NCBI RefSeq assembly: GCF_000472785.1
Contig: NZ_AXAL01000003.1
Span: forward strand, 248,001 to 312,000
Direction of reading: 5' to 3'
DNA length: 64,000 nt
Source of the DNA: Mesorhizobium loti CJ3sym
Lineage (GTDB): Bacteria > Pseudomonadota > Alphaproteobacteria > Rhizobiales > Rhizobiaceae
This document shows positions 1-8,671 of this stretch, one piece after another (position 1 is the stretch's first letter; each line of letters starts with the position of its first letter). Below the pieces are notes generated by a model. That model did no database searches and was not told the origin of the DNA. It saw only the letters and a program-made list of their open reading frames with translations. Position numbers and translations under genes: made by a program.

Positions 1-295
1 TGAACCAGTCGACATAGTAGCTGCGCACATCGGCGTCGGGATGGCCGAAATGATTGAGCCGGCCGTAAGGGCCGGTCATGCCCGAGGTGACACGCACACC
101 GGTGCGGGCGAGTGCGCCACGGAACAGGCGGATGAATTTGACGATCGTCGCCGCCGGCCAGCCCGGATTGACGAATTCATGCGTGAGCTGCACGTTCCGG
201 ATGCCGATTTCGTAAGCGATCGTGTCGATCAGGTCATCCGGATCGGCAAAGCGGTTGACCAGCGGATTGGTGTTGAGGGAGAGCGTGAACGCCAC
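1..295 (-). CDS. TIM-barrel sugar-phosphate isomerase/epimerase, 3' end off the window
   Basis: Only the first 98 codons are present; the gene runs off the left edge. I chose a GTG start at 295 because GAGGAG lies about 9 bases upstream. The only nearby ATG, at 341, stops after ten codons. The N-terminus (AFTLSLNTNPLVNRF, then NVQLTHEFVNPGW and TSGMTGPYGRLNHFGHP) has the pattern of AP-endonuclease-2-type TIM-barrel isomerases, which epimerise ketose phosphates or related sugars. It is the last visible gene of the polyol operon, after the class II aldolase. In erythritol loci an isomerase of this type (EryC-like) acts after the GlpD-like dehydrogenase. That assignment is inferred from context; the fold is reasonably clear but the substrate is not. 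Confidence 0.72.
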   Translation of the reverse strand, partial: MAFTLSLNTNPLVNRFADPDDLIDTIAYEIGIRNVQLTHEFVNPGWPAATIVKFIRLFRGALARTGVRVTSGMTGPYGRLNHFGHPDADVRSYYVDWF

Positions 296-337
296 GATCG
301 CGATCTCCTCAGCGCTGGCGCGGGGTGATGACGGCCG

Positions 338-1396
338 TCATTGCAGCGTCGCCCCCTCGCGGTTGAGTTGCTGGCGGTATTTTTCAGCGTCCCAGTTCAG
401 CAGCTCGGCATTCTCCTTCGGGCTGAGATAGTTGACGCGCGCCGCGCCATCGACGCGCGCGGCAACATCGGCCAGGCAGCGCGCCATCGCTTCGGCGCCG
501 GCATTGGCGTCCCGGCGCATCAGCACGCCCTTGCCGGGAAAGAGAATGGACGTCGGTGCGGTGCCGGCGCGGGCGACGATCGCCGCCGCGTTCTCGGCGG
601 GGCCGGCGATCACCGAACCAACACCAAGGAAGATGACATGATCCGGATAAAGGCTGCCGGAGGCCGCAATGCGGCAACTGGCGAGATCGGTCGCCGCAGC
701 ATGCGCAGCGGCCGAGGCCGGCAGCCGGTAGTCGCTGCCGGTGGCGAGCCTCAGCAGCGCGTCGAGATCGGGCAGCGGGGCCTGCCGCGGCCGCCGCGCG
801 AGCAGTCCGGTCACCCGTTGCAGCAGCAAGGCTGCTTCGGCAACGGTATCGGCGGCGACAACCAGCCCGTGATTGCCGAGCACCAGCACGTTGGTCGCAG
901 GCTTCAGCCGCTCGGCGATCGCCTGCGCCAGCGGCAGGCCAGGCCGGCGATAAGGCACGAAAGCCCAGTCGAGGCCGCGCAGGCGCTCCCCCAGCAGAGC
1001 TTCGGCGTTGGCCTGCACGGCAATCGAGATCGTCTCGACACAATGGACGTGGACGACGATCTTTTGCGGCAGCAGTGCGTGCACCGTCGTCTCGATGGAG
1101 GGCCGCAGCTGGCGAGGGTTGAGGTCCGCCAGCGTGAACTGCCCGGCCGTCTCCGCCGCCGGGCTCCGCTGAGCCACGGCATCGAGCAACGGCGCCAGCG
1201 CGACCGGCACCATGATCTCATCGTCGCGCGCGTTCTTCAGCCAGGTGCCGGAGGCTTTGATCCAAAGCACGCCGGCCTGCTTGATGGAAGTGTTGCCGCC
1301 TGCCCCCTGCACCAGCAGCGGGTCGGCGCCGACGCTGGCCGACAAGGAGCGCAGCATGCAGAATTCGCTGGAGTGGTTGTCGCCTTTATGGACCAT
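338..1396 (-). CDS. class II aldolase/adducin-family protein
   Basis: The protein has 352 residues and starts at the ATG at 1396, sharing one base with the stop of the GlpD-like gene (TGATG coupling). The N-terminal half carries the class II aldolase pattern: LVQGAGGNTSIK and LWIKASGTWL, then VVHVHCVET with two histidines and VLGNHGLVV with a third, as in zinc-dependent aldolases such as FucA and RhaD. The C-terminal part (ILFPGKGVLM) resembles the extended form seen in rhamnulose-phosphate aldolase fusions, without the dehydrogenase domain. In this operon it could cleave a ketose phosphate made by the kinase and the flavoprotein, giving dihydroxyacetone phosphate plus an aldehyde. The class is visible; the substrate is inferred. 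Confidence 0.82.
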   Translation of the reverse strand: MVHKGDNHSSEFCMLRSLSASVGADPLLVQGAGGNTSIKQAGVLWIKASGTWLKNARDDEIMVPVALAPLLDAVAQRSPAAETAGQFTLADLNPRQLRPSIETTVHALLPQKIVVHVHCVETISIAVQANAEALLGERLRGLDWAFVPYRRPGLPLAQAIAERLKPATNVLVLGNHGLVVAADTVAEAALLLQRVTGLLARRPRQAPLPDLDALLRLATGSDYRLPASAAAHAAATDLASCRIAASGSLYPDHVIFLGVGSVIAGPAENAAAIVARAGTAPTSILFPGKGVLMRRDANAGAEAMARCLADVAARVDGAARVNYLSPKENAELLNWDAEKYRQQLNREGATLQ

Positions 1397-2913
1397 CAGC
1401 CCGCCCTCGCCAGCCGGTTCGCGCACCAATGCTCGAAGGTCGCCCTCTCCTCGGCGGACAGATGCAGGCCGTGCTTTGTGCGCCGTTCGAGAATATCGGC
1501 TGATGTCACCGCCCATTCCCGGTCGAAGAGATAATTGGCCTCGCGCTCGAAGAAATCCTTGCCGAAGCAGCGCCCCAACCCGGAGAGCGATCCGGCGGTG
1601 CCGACCAGAAGACGTGTCCTGGTGCCGTAGAGCCGGCCATAATGCTTGAGCAGCGACGCCGGCATCCACGGATATTCGCGTCCGAGGTCGCCGAGAAACT
1701 GTTCGAAATCGGCATTGACGATGTCGCCGCCGGGCAGATGCGCCTTGGCTGTCCAGGGCTTGCCCATGCGGGGGAAAAACGGAGCGATCCTGTCCAGCGC
1801 ATGCTCGGCCAATTTGCGGAAGGTGGTGATCTTGCCGCCGAAGACGGACAGCAGCGGCGCCTGCGCGTCAGGTGCGTCGAGCTCAAAAATGTAGTCGCGA
1901 GTCACCGCGCTGGGGTTGTCGGCATTGTCGTCATAGAGCGGCCGGACGCCGGAGAACGAATAGACGACATCGCTGCGCGCAAGGCCGCGCTTGAAATAGC
2001 GATTGACCACCTTGATCAGATAATCGATCTCGCTCTCATCCGCGGCCACGTCCTCAGGCCGGCCCTCATAGGGAATGTCGGTGGTGCCGATCAGAGCGAG
2101 ATCGTTCTGATAGGGGTTGATGAAGATCACGCGCTTGTCGCTGTTCTGGATGAGATAGGCCTGCCGTCCCTCCCAGAATTTGGGCACGACGATGTGGCTG
2201 CCCTTGACCAGGCGCACGTTGCGTCTGGAGTTCTGGCCGGCGACGCGGTTGACGATGTCGTTGACCCACGGGCCGGCGGCATTGATCAGCGCGCGCGCCC
2301 GAACCACCGTCCTGATGCCCGTCCTGCCATCCTGCATCTCGACAACCCACACGCCGTTCTCGCGGCGGGCAGCGGTGCAAGCGGTGCGGGTGTAAACCTG
2401 CGCGCCCCGCTCGGCAGCGTCGAGCGCGTTGATGACGACGAGGCGGGCGTCATCCACCCAGCAGTCGGAATATTCGAAGCCGCGCTTGAATGCGTCCTTG
2501 ATCGGCGCGCCCTCTGGCGCGGTGCGGAGGTTGAGCGTGCGGGTCGCCGGCAGCCGCTTGCGGCCGCCGAGATGGTCGTAGAGGAACAGGCCGAGCCGCA
2601 CCAGCCATGCCGGCCGGTCGTCTGGGCTGTGCGGCAGCACGAAGCGCATCGGCCAGATGATGTGCGGCGCCGATTCCAGCAGCACCTCGCGCTCGATCAG
2701 CGCCTCGCGCACCAGGCGAAATTCGTAATATTCGAGATAGCGCAGGCCGCCATGAACGAGCTTGCCCGAGCGTGAGCTTGTGCCTTCGGCGAGATCGTCC
2801 TTCTCGCACAGGATGACCGAAAGGCCGCGACCCGCGGCATCGCGCGCGATGCCGGCGCCATTGATGCCGCCGCCGATGACGAAGAGGTCGACGATTTCAG
2901 GACCGCCGTTCAT
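1396..2913 (-). CDS. GlpD-like FAD-dependent polyol-phosphate dehydrogenase
   Basis: The protein has 505 residues, the usual length for GlpD and for EryB. The N-terminus has the FAD-binding motif GGGINGAGIARDAAGRG (about residues 14-30), then TSSRSGKLVHGGLRYLE, a GlpD-family signature. The middle carries INAAGPWVND. Members oxidise a polyol phosphate to a ketose phosphate and pass electrons to quinone at the membrane. The gene lies 45 bases downstream of the hydroxyacid dehydrogenase gene and is coupled to the aldolase gene. Beside an FGGY kinase and a SorC regulator, erythritol-phosphate-type oxidation (EryB-like) is more likely than plain glycerol 3-phosphate oxidation, but sequence alone cannot separate the two. 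Confidence 0.88.
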   Translation of the reverse strand: MNGGPEIVDLFVIGGGINGAGIARDAAGRGLSVILCEKDDLAEGTSSRSGKLVHGGLRYLEYYEFRLVREALIEREVLLESAPHIIWPMRFVLPHSPDDRPAWLVRLGLFLYDHLGGRKRLPATRTLNLRTAPEGAPIKDAFKRGFEYSDCWVDDARLVVINALDAAERGAQVYTRTACTAARRENGVWVVEMQDGRTGIRTVVRARALINAAGPWVNDIVNRVAGQNSRRNVRLVKGSHIVVPKFWEGRQAYLIQNSDKRVIFINPYQNDLALIGTTDIPYEGRPEDVAADESEIDYLIKVVNRYFKRGLARSDVVYSFSGVRPLYDDNADNPSAVTRDYIFELDAPDAQAPLLSVFGGKITTFRKLAEHALDRIAPFFPRMGKPWTAKAHLPGGDIVNADFEQFLGDLGREYPWMPASLLKHYGRLYGTRTRLLVGTAGSLSGLGRCFGKDFFEREANYLFDREWAVTSADILERRTKHGLHLSAEERATFEHWCANRLARAG

Positions 2914-2958
2914 GTCGCCGTGGCCTCGATGCCGATGTGATGCGTCATGGCAGCTGCC

Positions 2959-3999
2959 TCAGCACGGATTGACCGGAGGCAGACCGGCGATGTAGCGGCG
3001 CACCTCCTCGGCGGCCTGTTCGGCGGCATAGGTGACGGTGCGCACCGAGGCGCCGGCGATGTGCGGCGTCAGCGTCACGTTGGGAAGCTGGAGCAACGGC
3101 CAGTCGGCAGGCACCGGCTCGACGGCAAACGTCTCCAGCATGGCGCTGGCTATCTCGCCTGATACAAGCGCCTCGTAGAGGGCGTCATAGTCGACCAGCG
3201 GCCCGCGCGCGGTGTTGACGAAGATCACGCCAGGCTTCATCCGCGCGATGGTGTCCTTGCCGATCAGGCCGCGCGTCTCTTCGGTCACCCGCGAATGCAG
3301 CGTGACGACATCGGAGCGGGACAGGAGATCGTCCAGCGCGACGAGCTCGACGCCGGCATTTCGGTCTTCGGCGCTCAGCTGCACATAGGGATCGCTGACC
3401 AGGACATGGCAACCGAAGGCGCGCAGCAGGCGCACCACCTTCGTGCCGATATTGCCATAGCCGACGACGCCGACCGTCATTTCGCTGAGTTCGCGGCCGG
3501 TGCGGTCGGCGCGGTAGAGATCGCCGCGCCATTCCCCCTTGCGCAAGGCCTCGTGGCCGACCCGGATCAGCCGCGTCTCCGCCAGGATGGCGCCGAGGGT
3601 GAACTCGGCCACGGCGGTGGCGTTGCGGCCAGGCACATTGACCACGGTGATGCCGTGCGCCCTGGCAGCAGCCATGTCGATGTTGATCGGGCCGCCGCGC
3701 GAAACCGCGACCAGCTTGAGATCAGGCAGGCGCCGCATCATGCCCTCCGACAGGGGAGCCAGTTGGGTGACGAGTATCTCGGCATCGCCGATGAAGTCGA
3801 CCACCTCGTCGGGGTGGCCGAAATACTCCTTGACCTTGTCGAGGCCGAGCGCCGTATTGCCGAACTCCATCGGTTCGTCGGGCCAGGCCGTCTGCAACGT
3901 CCTGATGTCGAGTTCGCCACTCGCAACCTTCTCGATTTTGGCGCGAAACACTTCCGGGAGCATGAAGTTGTCGCCAATGATCGCTATTCTTTTACGCAT
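2959..3999 (-). CDS. D-2-hydroxyacid dehydrogenase family protein
   Basis: The protein has 346 residues. The NAD-binding motif GVVGYGNIG lies at about residues 177-185. The catalytic set of the D-isomer-specific family is intact: Arg265 in NTARG, Glu294 in ETFAVEP and His313 in TPHIAG. These enzymes interconvert 2-hydroxy acids and 2-keto acids with NAD(P)H. The gene sits between the FGGY kinase gene (10 bases away) and the GlpD-like gene. Erythritol loci as I know them do not include this enzyme, so it hints at an acid intermediate or at disposal of a glycolaldehyde or glyoxylate product. That role is speculative; the family call is firm. Confidence 0.88.
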   Translation of the reverse strand: MRKRIAIIGDNFMLPEVFRAKIEKVASGELDIRTLQTAWPDEPMEFGNTALGLDKVKEYFGHPDEVVDFIGDAEILVTQLAPLSEGMMRRLPDLKLVAVSRGGPINIDMAAARAHGITVVNVPGRNATAVAEFTLGAILAETRLIRVGHEALRKGEWRGDLYRADRTGRELSEMTVGVVGYGNIGTKVVRLLRAFGCHVLVSDPYVQLSAEDRNAGVELVALDDLLSRSDVVTLHSRVTEETRGLIGKDTIARMKPGVIFVNTARGPLVDYDALYEALVSGEIASAMLETFAVEPVPADWPLLQLPNVTLTPHIAGASVRTVTYAAEQAAEEVRRYIAGLPPVNPC

Positions 4000-4009
4000 A
4001 CTCGACTTC

Positions 4010-5563
4010 TCAATTTGCCTGCACTGAAGCCATCGCGCGCCAGACCGGCCGCAACGCCTGGTGCGCCAACATGTAGGACGGGGTCATCTTGTCGTAGATC
4101 GCGGCGAGGTTGCGGTCACGCGGCTCGGCTTCGCCAAGCAGCGGCGTCACCCATTCGCCGACGCACGCATCCATGGACGGGTATAGGCCGACGCAGACCG
4201 CGGCGATCATTGCCGCGCCCGCTGCGCCCGCCTCCTCGCGCGCGCTGGTGCGGATGTCGGCGCCCACCGCCGCACCCAGGATCTTGCGCAGCGCCGGGCT
4301 CCTGGCGGCGCCACCGGTCAGGCGAACCTCACGCGGCAGCGGCCCCATGGCGGCGTAGCAATCGCGCGCCGCGAAGGCCAAGCCCTCGAAAACAGCGCGG
4401 ACGAGGTCGGGATAGCCGTGCCGCGACGAAATACCGACGAACCCGGCTCGGGCATTGGCATCGACGAACGGCCCCCGCTCACCCGCCTCCGAGACATAGG
4501 GCTGATAGAGCAGCGAGGCTGGCTGCGCGGCCGCGATCCAGGCGTCGACCAGCGCGATCATCTCACCATTGCTGCGCGAAATGCCTTGCGAGGCGAGAAT
4601 GCCGGAGGCCAGCCCAAGCACCCAGTCGATGTTGAGCGTCGCCGCCATGTTCGACTGCATTTGCGCGAACACGCCGGGCGCCGGCATTGCCATTGTGTAG
4701 CCCGTCGCCGCGTCGTTCAGTTGCACATCGTCGGGGGTCTCGGCCAGCCGCATATGCATGCCGGTGGAGCCGATGATCGAGCAGCCGGGCTTACGCTCAC
4801 GGTCGAGCAGGCCGGCGCCGAGCGCGGTGCAGACAACGTCGACATAGCCGAGCACAACCGGCGTGCCGGCCAGCATGCCGGTGGCATCAGCCGCCGCCTG
4901 CGACAGGCCTGTGCTGTGCCTGGTGCCGTCGATGATCGGCGGCAGCAGATGCCTGAGATCGGCGACGCCAAGCACATCGAGCACCTCATCGCTGTAGTCG
5001 CGGGTGTGGAAATCGCCGAAGGTGAAGGTCCCCTCGGACGGATCGGTGGCGCGTTCGCCGGTCAGTCTGAAATAGAGCCAATCCTTGCAGTGGAACGCGG
5101 TCGCCGCCTTGCCAAGCATTTCCGGCATGGTGCGTTTCATGAAGACAAATTGCGAACCTTGTTGGCAGGCGGCGAGACCGCTGCCGGTCTTCTCGAAGCG
5201 AAGCCGATCCTCGGGCCGCGCGCGAATCTCTTCGACGACGGCGGCGGCGCGCGCGTCGAGCCAGAGCCAGCCCTTGGCCACCGGCTCGCCCTTGCTATCG
5301 ATCAGCCAGGTGCCGTCGCCTTGCCCGGTCACCGCGATGGCAACAGTACGGCTGGCAAGATTGGGCACCTTGTCGGCGAGCTGGCGCAGGGTTGTGGCGG
5401 CATCGCTCCATGTGCGCGCCAAATCCTGTTCGGCGCCGCCGCCCGGCAGCGTTTCATAGTGGTTCGGCAGCGCGGCAGCAGCGATCTGCCGGCCCGCTAT
5501 GTCGAAGGCGATGGACTTGATGACGGAGGTGCCGGCATCAATGCCGATCAGGACGTCACGCAT
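4010..5563 (-). CDS. FGGY-family carbohydrate (polyol) kinase
   Basis: The protein has 517 residues, starting at the ATG at 5563 that overlaps the upstream ABC gene stop as TGATG; a GTG three bases earlier is possible. The N-terminal phosphate-binding motif IGIDAGTSVIKS and the C-terminal VRLTGGAARSPALRKI mark the FGGY kinase fold. TGQGDGTWLID and the later PYVSEAGERGPF also fit the family. The family phosphorylates sugars and polyols; size and neighbours suit an erythritol-kinase-like EryA or another polyol kinase. It would give the phosphate oxidised by the GlpD-like enzyme encoded downstream. The family is certain and the substrate inferred. Confidence 0.88.
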   Translation of the reverse strand: MRDVLIGIDAGTSVIKSIAFDIAGRQIAAAALPNHYETLPGGGAEQDLARTWSDAATTLRQLADKVPNLASRTVAIAVTGQGDGTWLIDSKGEPVAKGWLWLDARAAAVVEEIRARPEDRLRFEKTGSGLAACQQGSQFVFMKRTMPEMLGKAATAFHCKDWLYFRLTGERATDPSEGTFTFGDFHTRDYSDEVLDVLGVADLRHLLPPIIDGTRHSTGLSQAAADATGMLAGTPVVLGYVDVVCTALGAGLLDRERKPGCSIIGSTGMHMRLAETPDDVQLNDAATGYTMAMPAPGVFAQMQSNMAATLNIDWVLGLASGILASQGISRSNGEMIALVDAWIAAAQPASLLYQPYVSEAGERGPFVDANARAGFVGISSRHGYPDLVRAVFEGLAFAARDCYAAMGPLPREVRLTGGAARSPALRKILGAAVGADIRTSAREEAGAAGAAMIAAVCVGLYPSMDACVGEWVTPLLGEAEPRDRNLAAIYDKMTPSYMLAHQALRPVWRAMASVQAN

Positions 5564-6687
5564 CACGCAAGCTCCATGCCGTGCGAGATCGCCTCGCCGC
5601 TCGCCTGATCGAAGACGTGCAGGTTCTTCGGATCGATGCTGACATTGATCGGCGCACCAAGGTCCAGGCGGGTGCGGTCATGCTCGACGAGAACCAGCGA
5701 ACCGCCGGCGAAGTCGGCGGCGATATGGGTCTGGTCGCCGAGCCATTGGTTGGCTGAAACCCTGGCCGGAACGCCCTCCTTCGAACGCCGGACCGCGTAG
5801 GGCCTGATGCCGATGACGACCCGCTCACGACTGAGCAACTGGTCGCGAACCGGAGCGCTGAAGGCGTCCTTGTCGTAGTCGAGCGAAAGGCCGTCGGGCA
5901 GCCGCAGATTGATGCGGCCGGCAGTTGTCCCGACATAGGCCTCGAAGACGTTCATCGGCGGTTCGCCGACAAAGGTGCCGGTGAACAGGTTTGCCGGGCG
6001 CTCCTTGATCCGGTCTGGTGTATCGAACTGCTGCAGCACGCCGCCTTCCATCACGGCGATGCGATCGGCAAGCGCATTGGCTTCGGTCTGGTCGTGGGTG
6101 ACCAGGATCGCGGTCAGGCCGCGCTCCTTGATGAAGTGCTTGATGCGCCCGCGCAGCACGGCGCGCAGCTGTGGTTCGAGCTGCCCCATCGGCTCGTCCA
6201 GCAGATGCAGGTCGGCCTCGCGGATCAGCGCGCGGCCGAGGCTGGCGCGCTGCTGCTGGCCGCCGGAGATGGAGCTGGGGTAGCGCTCCAATATGTCCTC
6301 GATCTCGAGCAGCTTGGCGATGCTGGCGACCTTGGCGTCGACCTCGCTCTTCGGCAGCCTCGCCGCCTTGAGCGCGAAGGCCATGTTCTCGCGCACGGTG
6401 AGCGGCGGATAGAGCGAGTAGCCCTCGAAGGCCATCGCCACGTTGCGCTTGACCGGCGCCAGAGTGTGCACCTTGCGGCCGGCAACAGAAATCGTGCCGC
6501 GCGAGACCTCTTCAAAGCCGGCGATCATGCGCAGCGTCGAGGTCTTGCCGCAGCCCGACGAACCCAGCAGCGCCACGATCTCGCCCTTGGCGATTTCCAT
6601 CGTCAGGTTCTTGACGGCGTGCACGCCCCTGTCGATCGGACCGTAGAACTTGTCGACACCTGAAATGGTGAGTGCGCTCTGGCTCAT
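5563..6687 (-). CDS. MalK/UgpC-type ABC transporter ATPase, subunit 1
   Basis: The protein has 374 residues: an N-terminal nucleotide-binding domain and a C-terminal OB-type (TOBE) region, as in carbohydrate importers. Walker A is GSSGCGKTS, the signature is ISGGQQQR, Walker B is LHLLDEP with the catalytic glutamate, and the H-loop histidine is present (VTHDQTEA). Two positions are unusual: the Q-loop reads AFEGYSLYP, with Glu for Gln, and the D-loop reads GQLEPQLR instead of the usual SNLDAKLR. It overlaps the second ATPase gene by 4 bases (ATGA). The two probably form a heterodimer energising the polyol importer, as in two-ATPase systems such as GlpST. Confidence 0.9.
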   Translation of the reverse strand: MSQSALTISGVDKFYGPIDRGVHAVKNLTMEIAKGEIVALLGSSGCGKTSTLRMIAGFEEVSRGTISVAGRKVHTLAPVKRNVAMAFEGYSLYPPLTVRENMAFALKAARLPKSEVDAKVASIAKLLEIEDILERYPSSISGGQQQRASLGRALIREADLHLLDEPMGQLEPQLRAVLRGRIKHFIKERGLTAILVTHDQTEANALADRIAVMEGGVLQQFDTPDRIKERPANLFTGTFVGEPPMNVFEAYVGTTAGRINLRLPDGLSLDYDKDAFSAPVRDQLLSRERVVIGIRPYAVRRSKEGVPARVSANQWLGDQTHIAADFAGGSLVLVEHDRTRLDLGAPINVSIDPKNLHVFDQASGEAISHGMELA

Positions 6688-7802
6688 GCCGCTTCTCCAT
6701 TGCGCAAAGCAACGACGTTCTTCGAGCCGATGCGGTCGCCGCTGGCGTGGTCGAACAGCAAGGCGCTCTTGCCATCGACGACGATATGGGCCTTGCCCTC
6801 GCTTCGCCCCGGCGTTCCGGCTGGGCGCGAGACCAGGATCTCGCGACCGCGCACGGTGCGCACCAGCGTGACGATCTTCTCGTTGAGAGGCGTCTCGGCC
6901 TCGACCGTAACGGGAATGGCGCCCGGGATACCCTCCTCGACGAAGCTCAACGCTTCGGGCCGCAACCCGATCACGCAGTCACGGCCGACCGCCGTGTCGT
7001 AGGCGCCGGCCAGATGGACCTGGACGTTGGAGAGGCCGACATAGATGCCCCTGGCATCGCGCGCAGGCTTGACGTCGAGCAAGTTGATGGTCGGGTCGCC
7101 GAACAGCCGCGCGATCTCGATGTTGGCCGGCTCGCGATAGATCTGCTCGGGCGTGCCGAGCTGCCTGATGACGCCTTGCGACATCACCGCGATGCGGTCG
7201 CCGAGCGCCATGGCTTCCTTGTAGTCCTGGGTTACGTAGACGACGGTGGCGCCGCGATCGGCGAGCAGGCGCGGCAGTTCGAGCCGCATCTCGAAGCGCA
7301 GCTTGGCGTCAACATTGCGCAAGGGATCGTCGAGCAGCAGAAGCGGCGGCGAACCGACCAGCGCGCGGGCAAGTGCGGTGCGCTGCTTCTGGCCGTTGGA
7401 GAGCGCGCGCGGCTTGTGCGAGAGCACATGGGCAATCTTCAACAGCTTGGCGACGCTCTCGACGCCGGCCTTGATCGCACTCTGTGAGGAACGCTTGGCC
7501 TGCAGCGGTGTCGCGATGTTGTCGAACGCGGTCATATGCGGAAACAGCGCGAAATTCTGGAACGCCATGCCGATGCCGCGGAACTCCGCATCGACATCGG
7601 TCATGTCGTCGTCGCCGATGAAGATCTTGCCCTCGTCCGGGTCGATGACGCCGGCTACGAGCCGCAGCAGCACCGTCTTGCCTGCGCCGGATGGACCGAA
7701 CAGCACAAGGGTCTCGCCATCGGCCACGGTCAGCGACAGATTGTCGAGGACGGTCTGGCTCTTGTAGCGCTTGACGATGTTTCTAAGTTCGAGGCTGGCC
7801 AT
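6684..7802 (-). CDS. MalK-type ABC transporter ATPase, subunit 2 (degenerate catalytic residues)
   Basis: The protein has 372 residues; the ATG at 7802 begins MASLELRNIVKRY, three bases after the permease gene stop. Walker A (GPSGAGKT) and the Q-loop (AFQNFALFP) are normal. The signature is LSNGQKQR, Walker B reads LLLLDDP with Asp in place of the catalytic Glu, and the H-loop reads VTQDYKEA with Gln for His. Its own Walker-side hydrolysis site is therefore probably weak, complementing the partner ATPase encoded downstream. It has a C-terminal regulatory region like MalK. The domain call is certain; asymmetric hydrolysis is inferred. Confidence 0.88.
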   Translation of the reverse strand: MASLELRNIVKRYKSQTVLDNLSLTVADGETLVLFGPSGAGKTVLLRLVAGVIDPDEGKIFIGDDDMTDVDAEFRGIGMAFQNFALFPHMTAFDNIATPLQAKRSSQSAIKAGVESVAKLLKIAHVLSHKPRALSNGQKQRTALARALVGSPPLLLLDDPLRNVDAKLRFEMRLELPRLLADRGATVVYVTQDYKEAMALGDRIAVMSQGVIRQLGTPEQIYREPANIEIARLFGDPTINLLDVKPARDARGIYVGLSNVQVHLAGAYDTAVGRDCVIGLRPEALSFVEEGIPGAIPVTVEAETPLNEKIVTLVRTVRGREILVSRPAGTPGRSEGKAHIVVDGKSALLFDHASGDRIGSKNVVALRNGEAA

Positions 7803-7804
7803 GT

Positions 7805-8662
7805 CTATCCTTTCACCGCGCCAAGCGAGAGGCCTTCGACCAGATAGCGCTGTGCATAGAGGGCGAGCGCCAGCGTCGGCGTGATCGAGAGCACGATGGC
7901 CGCCGAAATCTGGCCGTACTGTATGCCCGAGGAGGTGATGAAGGCGAGCGCGCCGACCGTCACCGGCTGTTTGTCGGCCGATGCCAGCACCAGCGCGAAG
8001 ACGAAATTGTTCCAAGCGAAGATGAAGGCGAGCAGGCCGGCGGCAGCGATGCCCGGGCCAGCGAGCGGCAGCGCGATCTTGCGGAAGGTGGCGAACCAGG
8101 AATGGCCGCCGATGCGATAGGCATATTCGATATCGGCGGGAATATCCTCGAAATAGCCGCGCACGATCCACAGGATCAGCGGCAGGCAGATCAGCTGGTA
8201 GACCCAGATCAGCCCGATATAGGTGTTGGCCAGCCCGAGCTTCTGGAAATAGAGGGTGAGCGGCAACAGCACCAACAGAGCCGGCGCGAACTTGAACGAC
8301 AGCAGCGTGAAGGCGATGTCTTCCGAGCCACGGAACTTGTGCCGCGCGAAGGCGTAGGCGGCTGGAACCCCGAGCAGCAGCGAGACCGCGACTGAGGTGG
8401 TCGACAGGAACACCGAATTCCAGAGGTTGCGCATGAAGGCGATGTCGAGCGTGCCGGCGGCGGTGATCAGCTTGCCGGTGATCAACGCCGTGTAGTTGGC
8501 GAGCGTCGGCTCGAAGATGAGCTGCGGGGGAATGCGCAGGATGGTCTCGTTGGTCTGGAACGACATCATGAAGATCCAGACGATCGGGAACATGAAGAAG
8601 ATCACGACCAGCGTCAGTGCCGCACCGCGCAGGATGCGTTCGAGCAAGGAGGTGTGTTCCAT
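7805..8662 (-). CDS. carbohydrate ABC transporter permease (MalG-like)
   Basis: The protein has 285 residues with about six hydrophobic segments and the inner-membrane binding-protein-dependent permease fold. The cytoplasmic coupling loop is recognisable around EDIPADIEYAYRIGGHSW followed by LPLAGPGIAAAG. It is the second permease of the polyol importer, 9 bases after the first permease gene and 2 bases before the ATPase gene. MalG-type subunits of this size pair with a slightly longer MalF-type subunit, as here. Confidence 0.9.
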   Translation of the reverse strand: MEHTSLLERILRGAALTLVVIFFMFPIVWIFMMSFQTNETILRIPPQLIFEPTLANYTALITGKLITAAGTLDIAFMRNLWNSVFLSTTSVAVSLLLGVPAAYAFARHKFRGSEDIAFTLLSFKFAPALLVLLPLTLYFQKLGLANTYIGLIWVYQLICLPLILWIVRGYFEDIPADIEYAYRIGGHSWFATFRKIALPLAGPGIAAAGLLAFIFAWNNFVFALVLASADKQPVTVGALAFITSSGIQYGQISAAIVLSITPTLALALYAQRYLVEGLSLGAVKG

Positions 8663-8671
8663 GGCCGCCTC

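Noticed and set aside
1397..1669. N-terminal extension of the class II aldolase
   Set aside because: The extra 91 residues come from another frame of the GlpD-like gene; the coupled ATG at 1396 is a better start.
3295..5608. Two long plus-strand frames opposite the hydroxyacid dehydrogenase and FGGY kinase genes
   Set aside because: Both are antisense to genes with full catalytic motifs and lack any family pattern or ribosome site.
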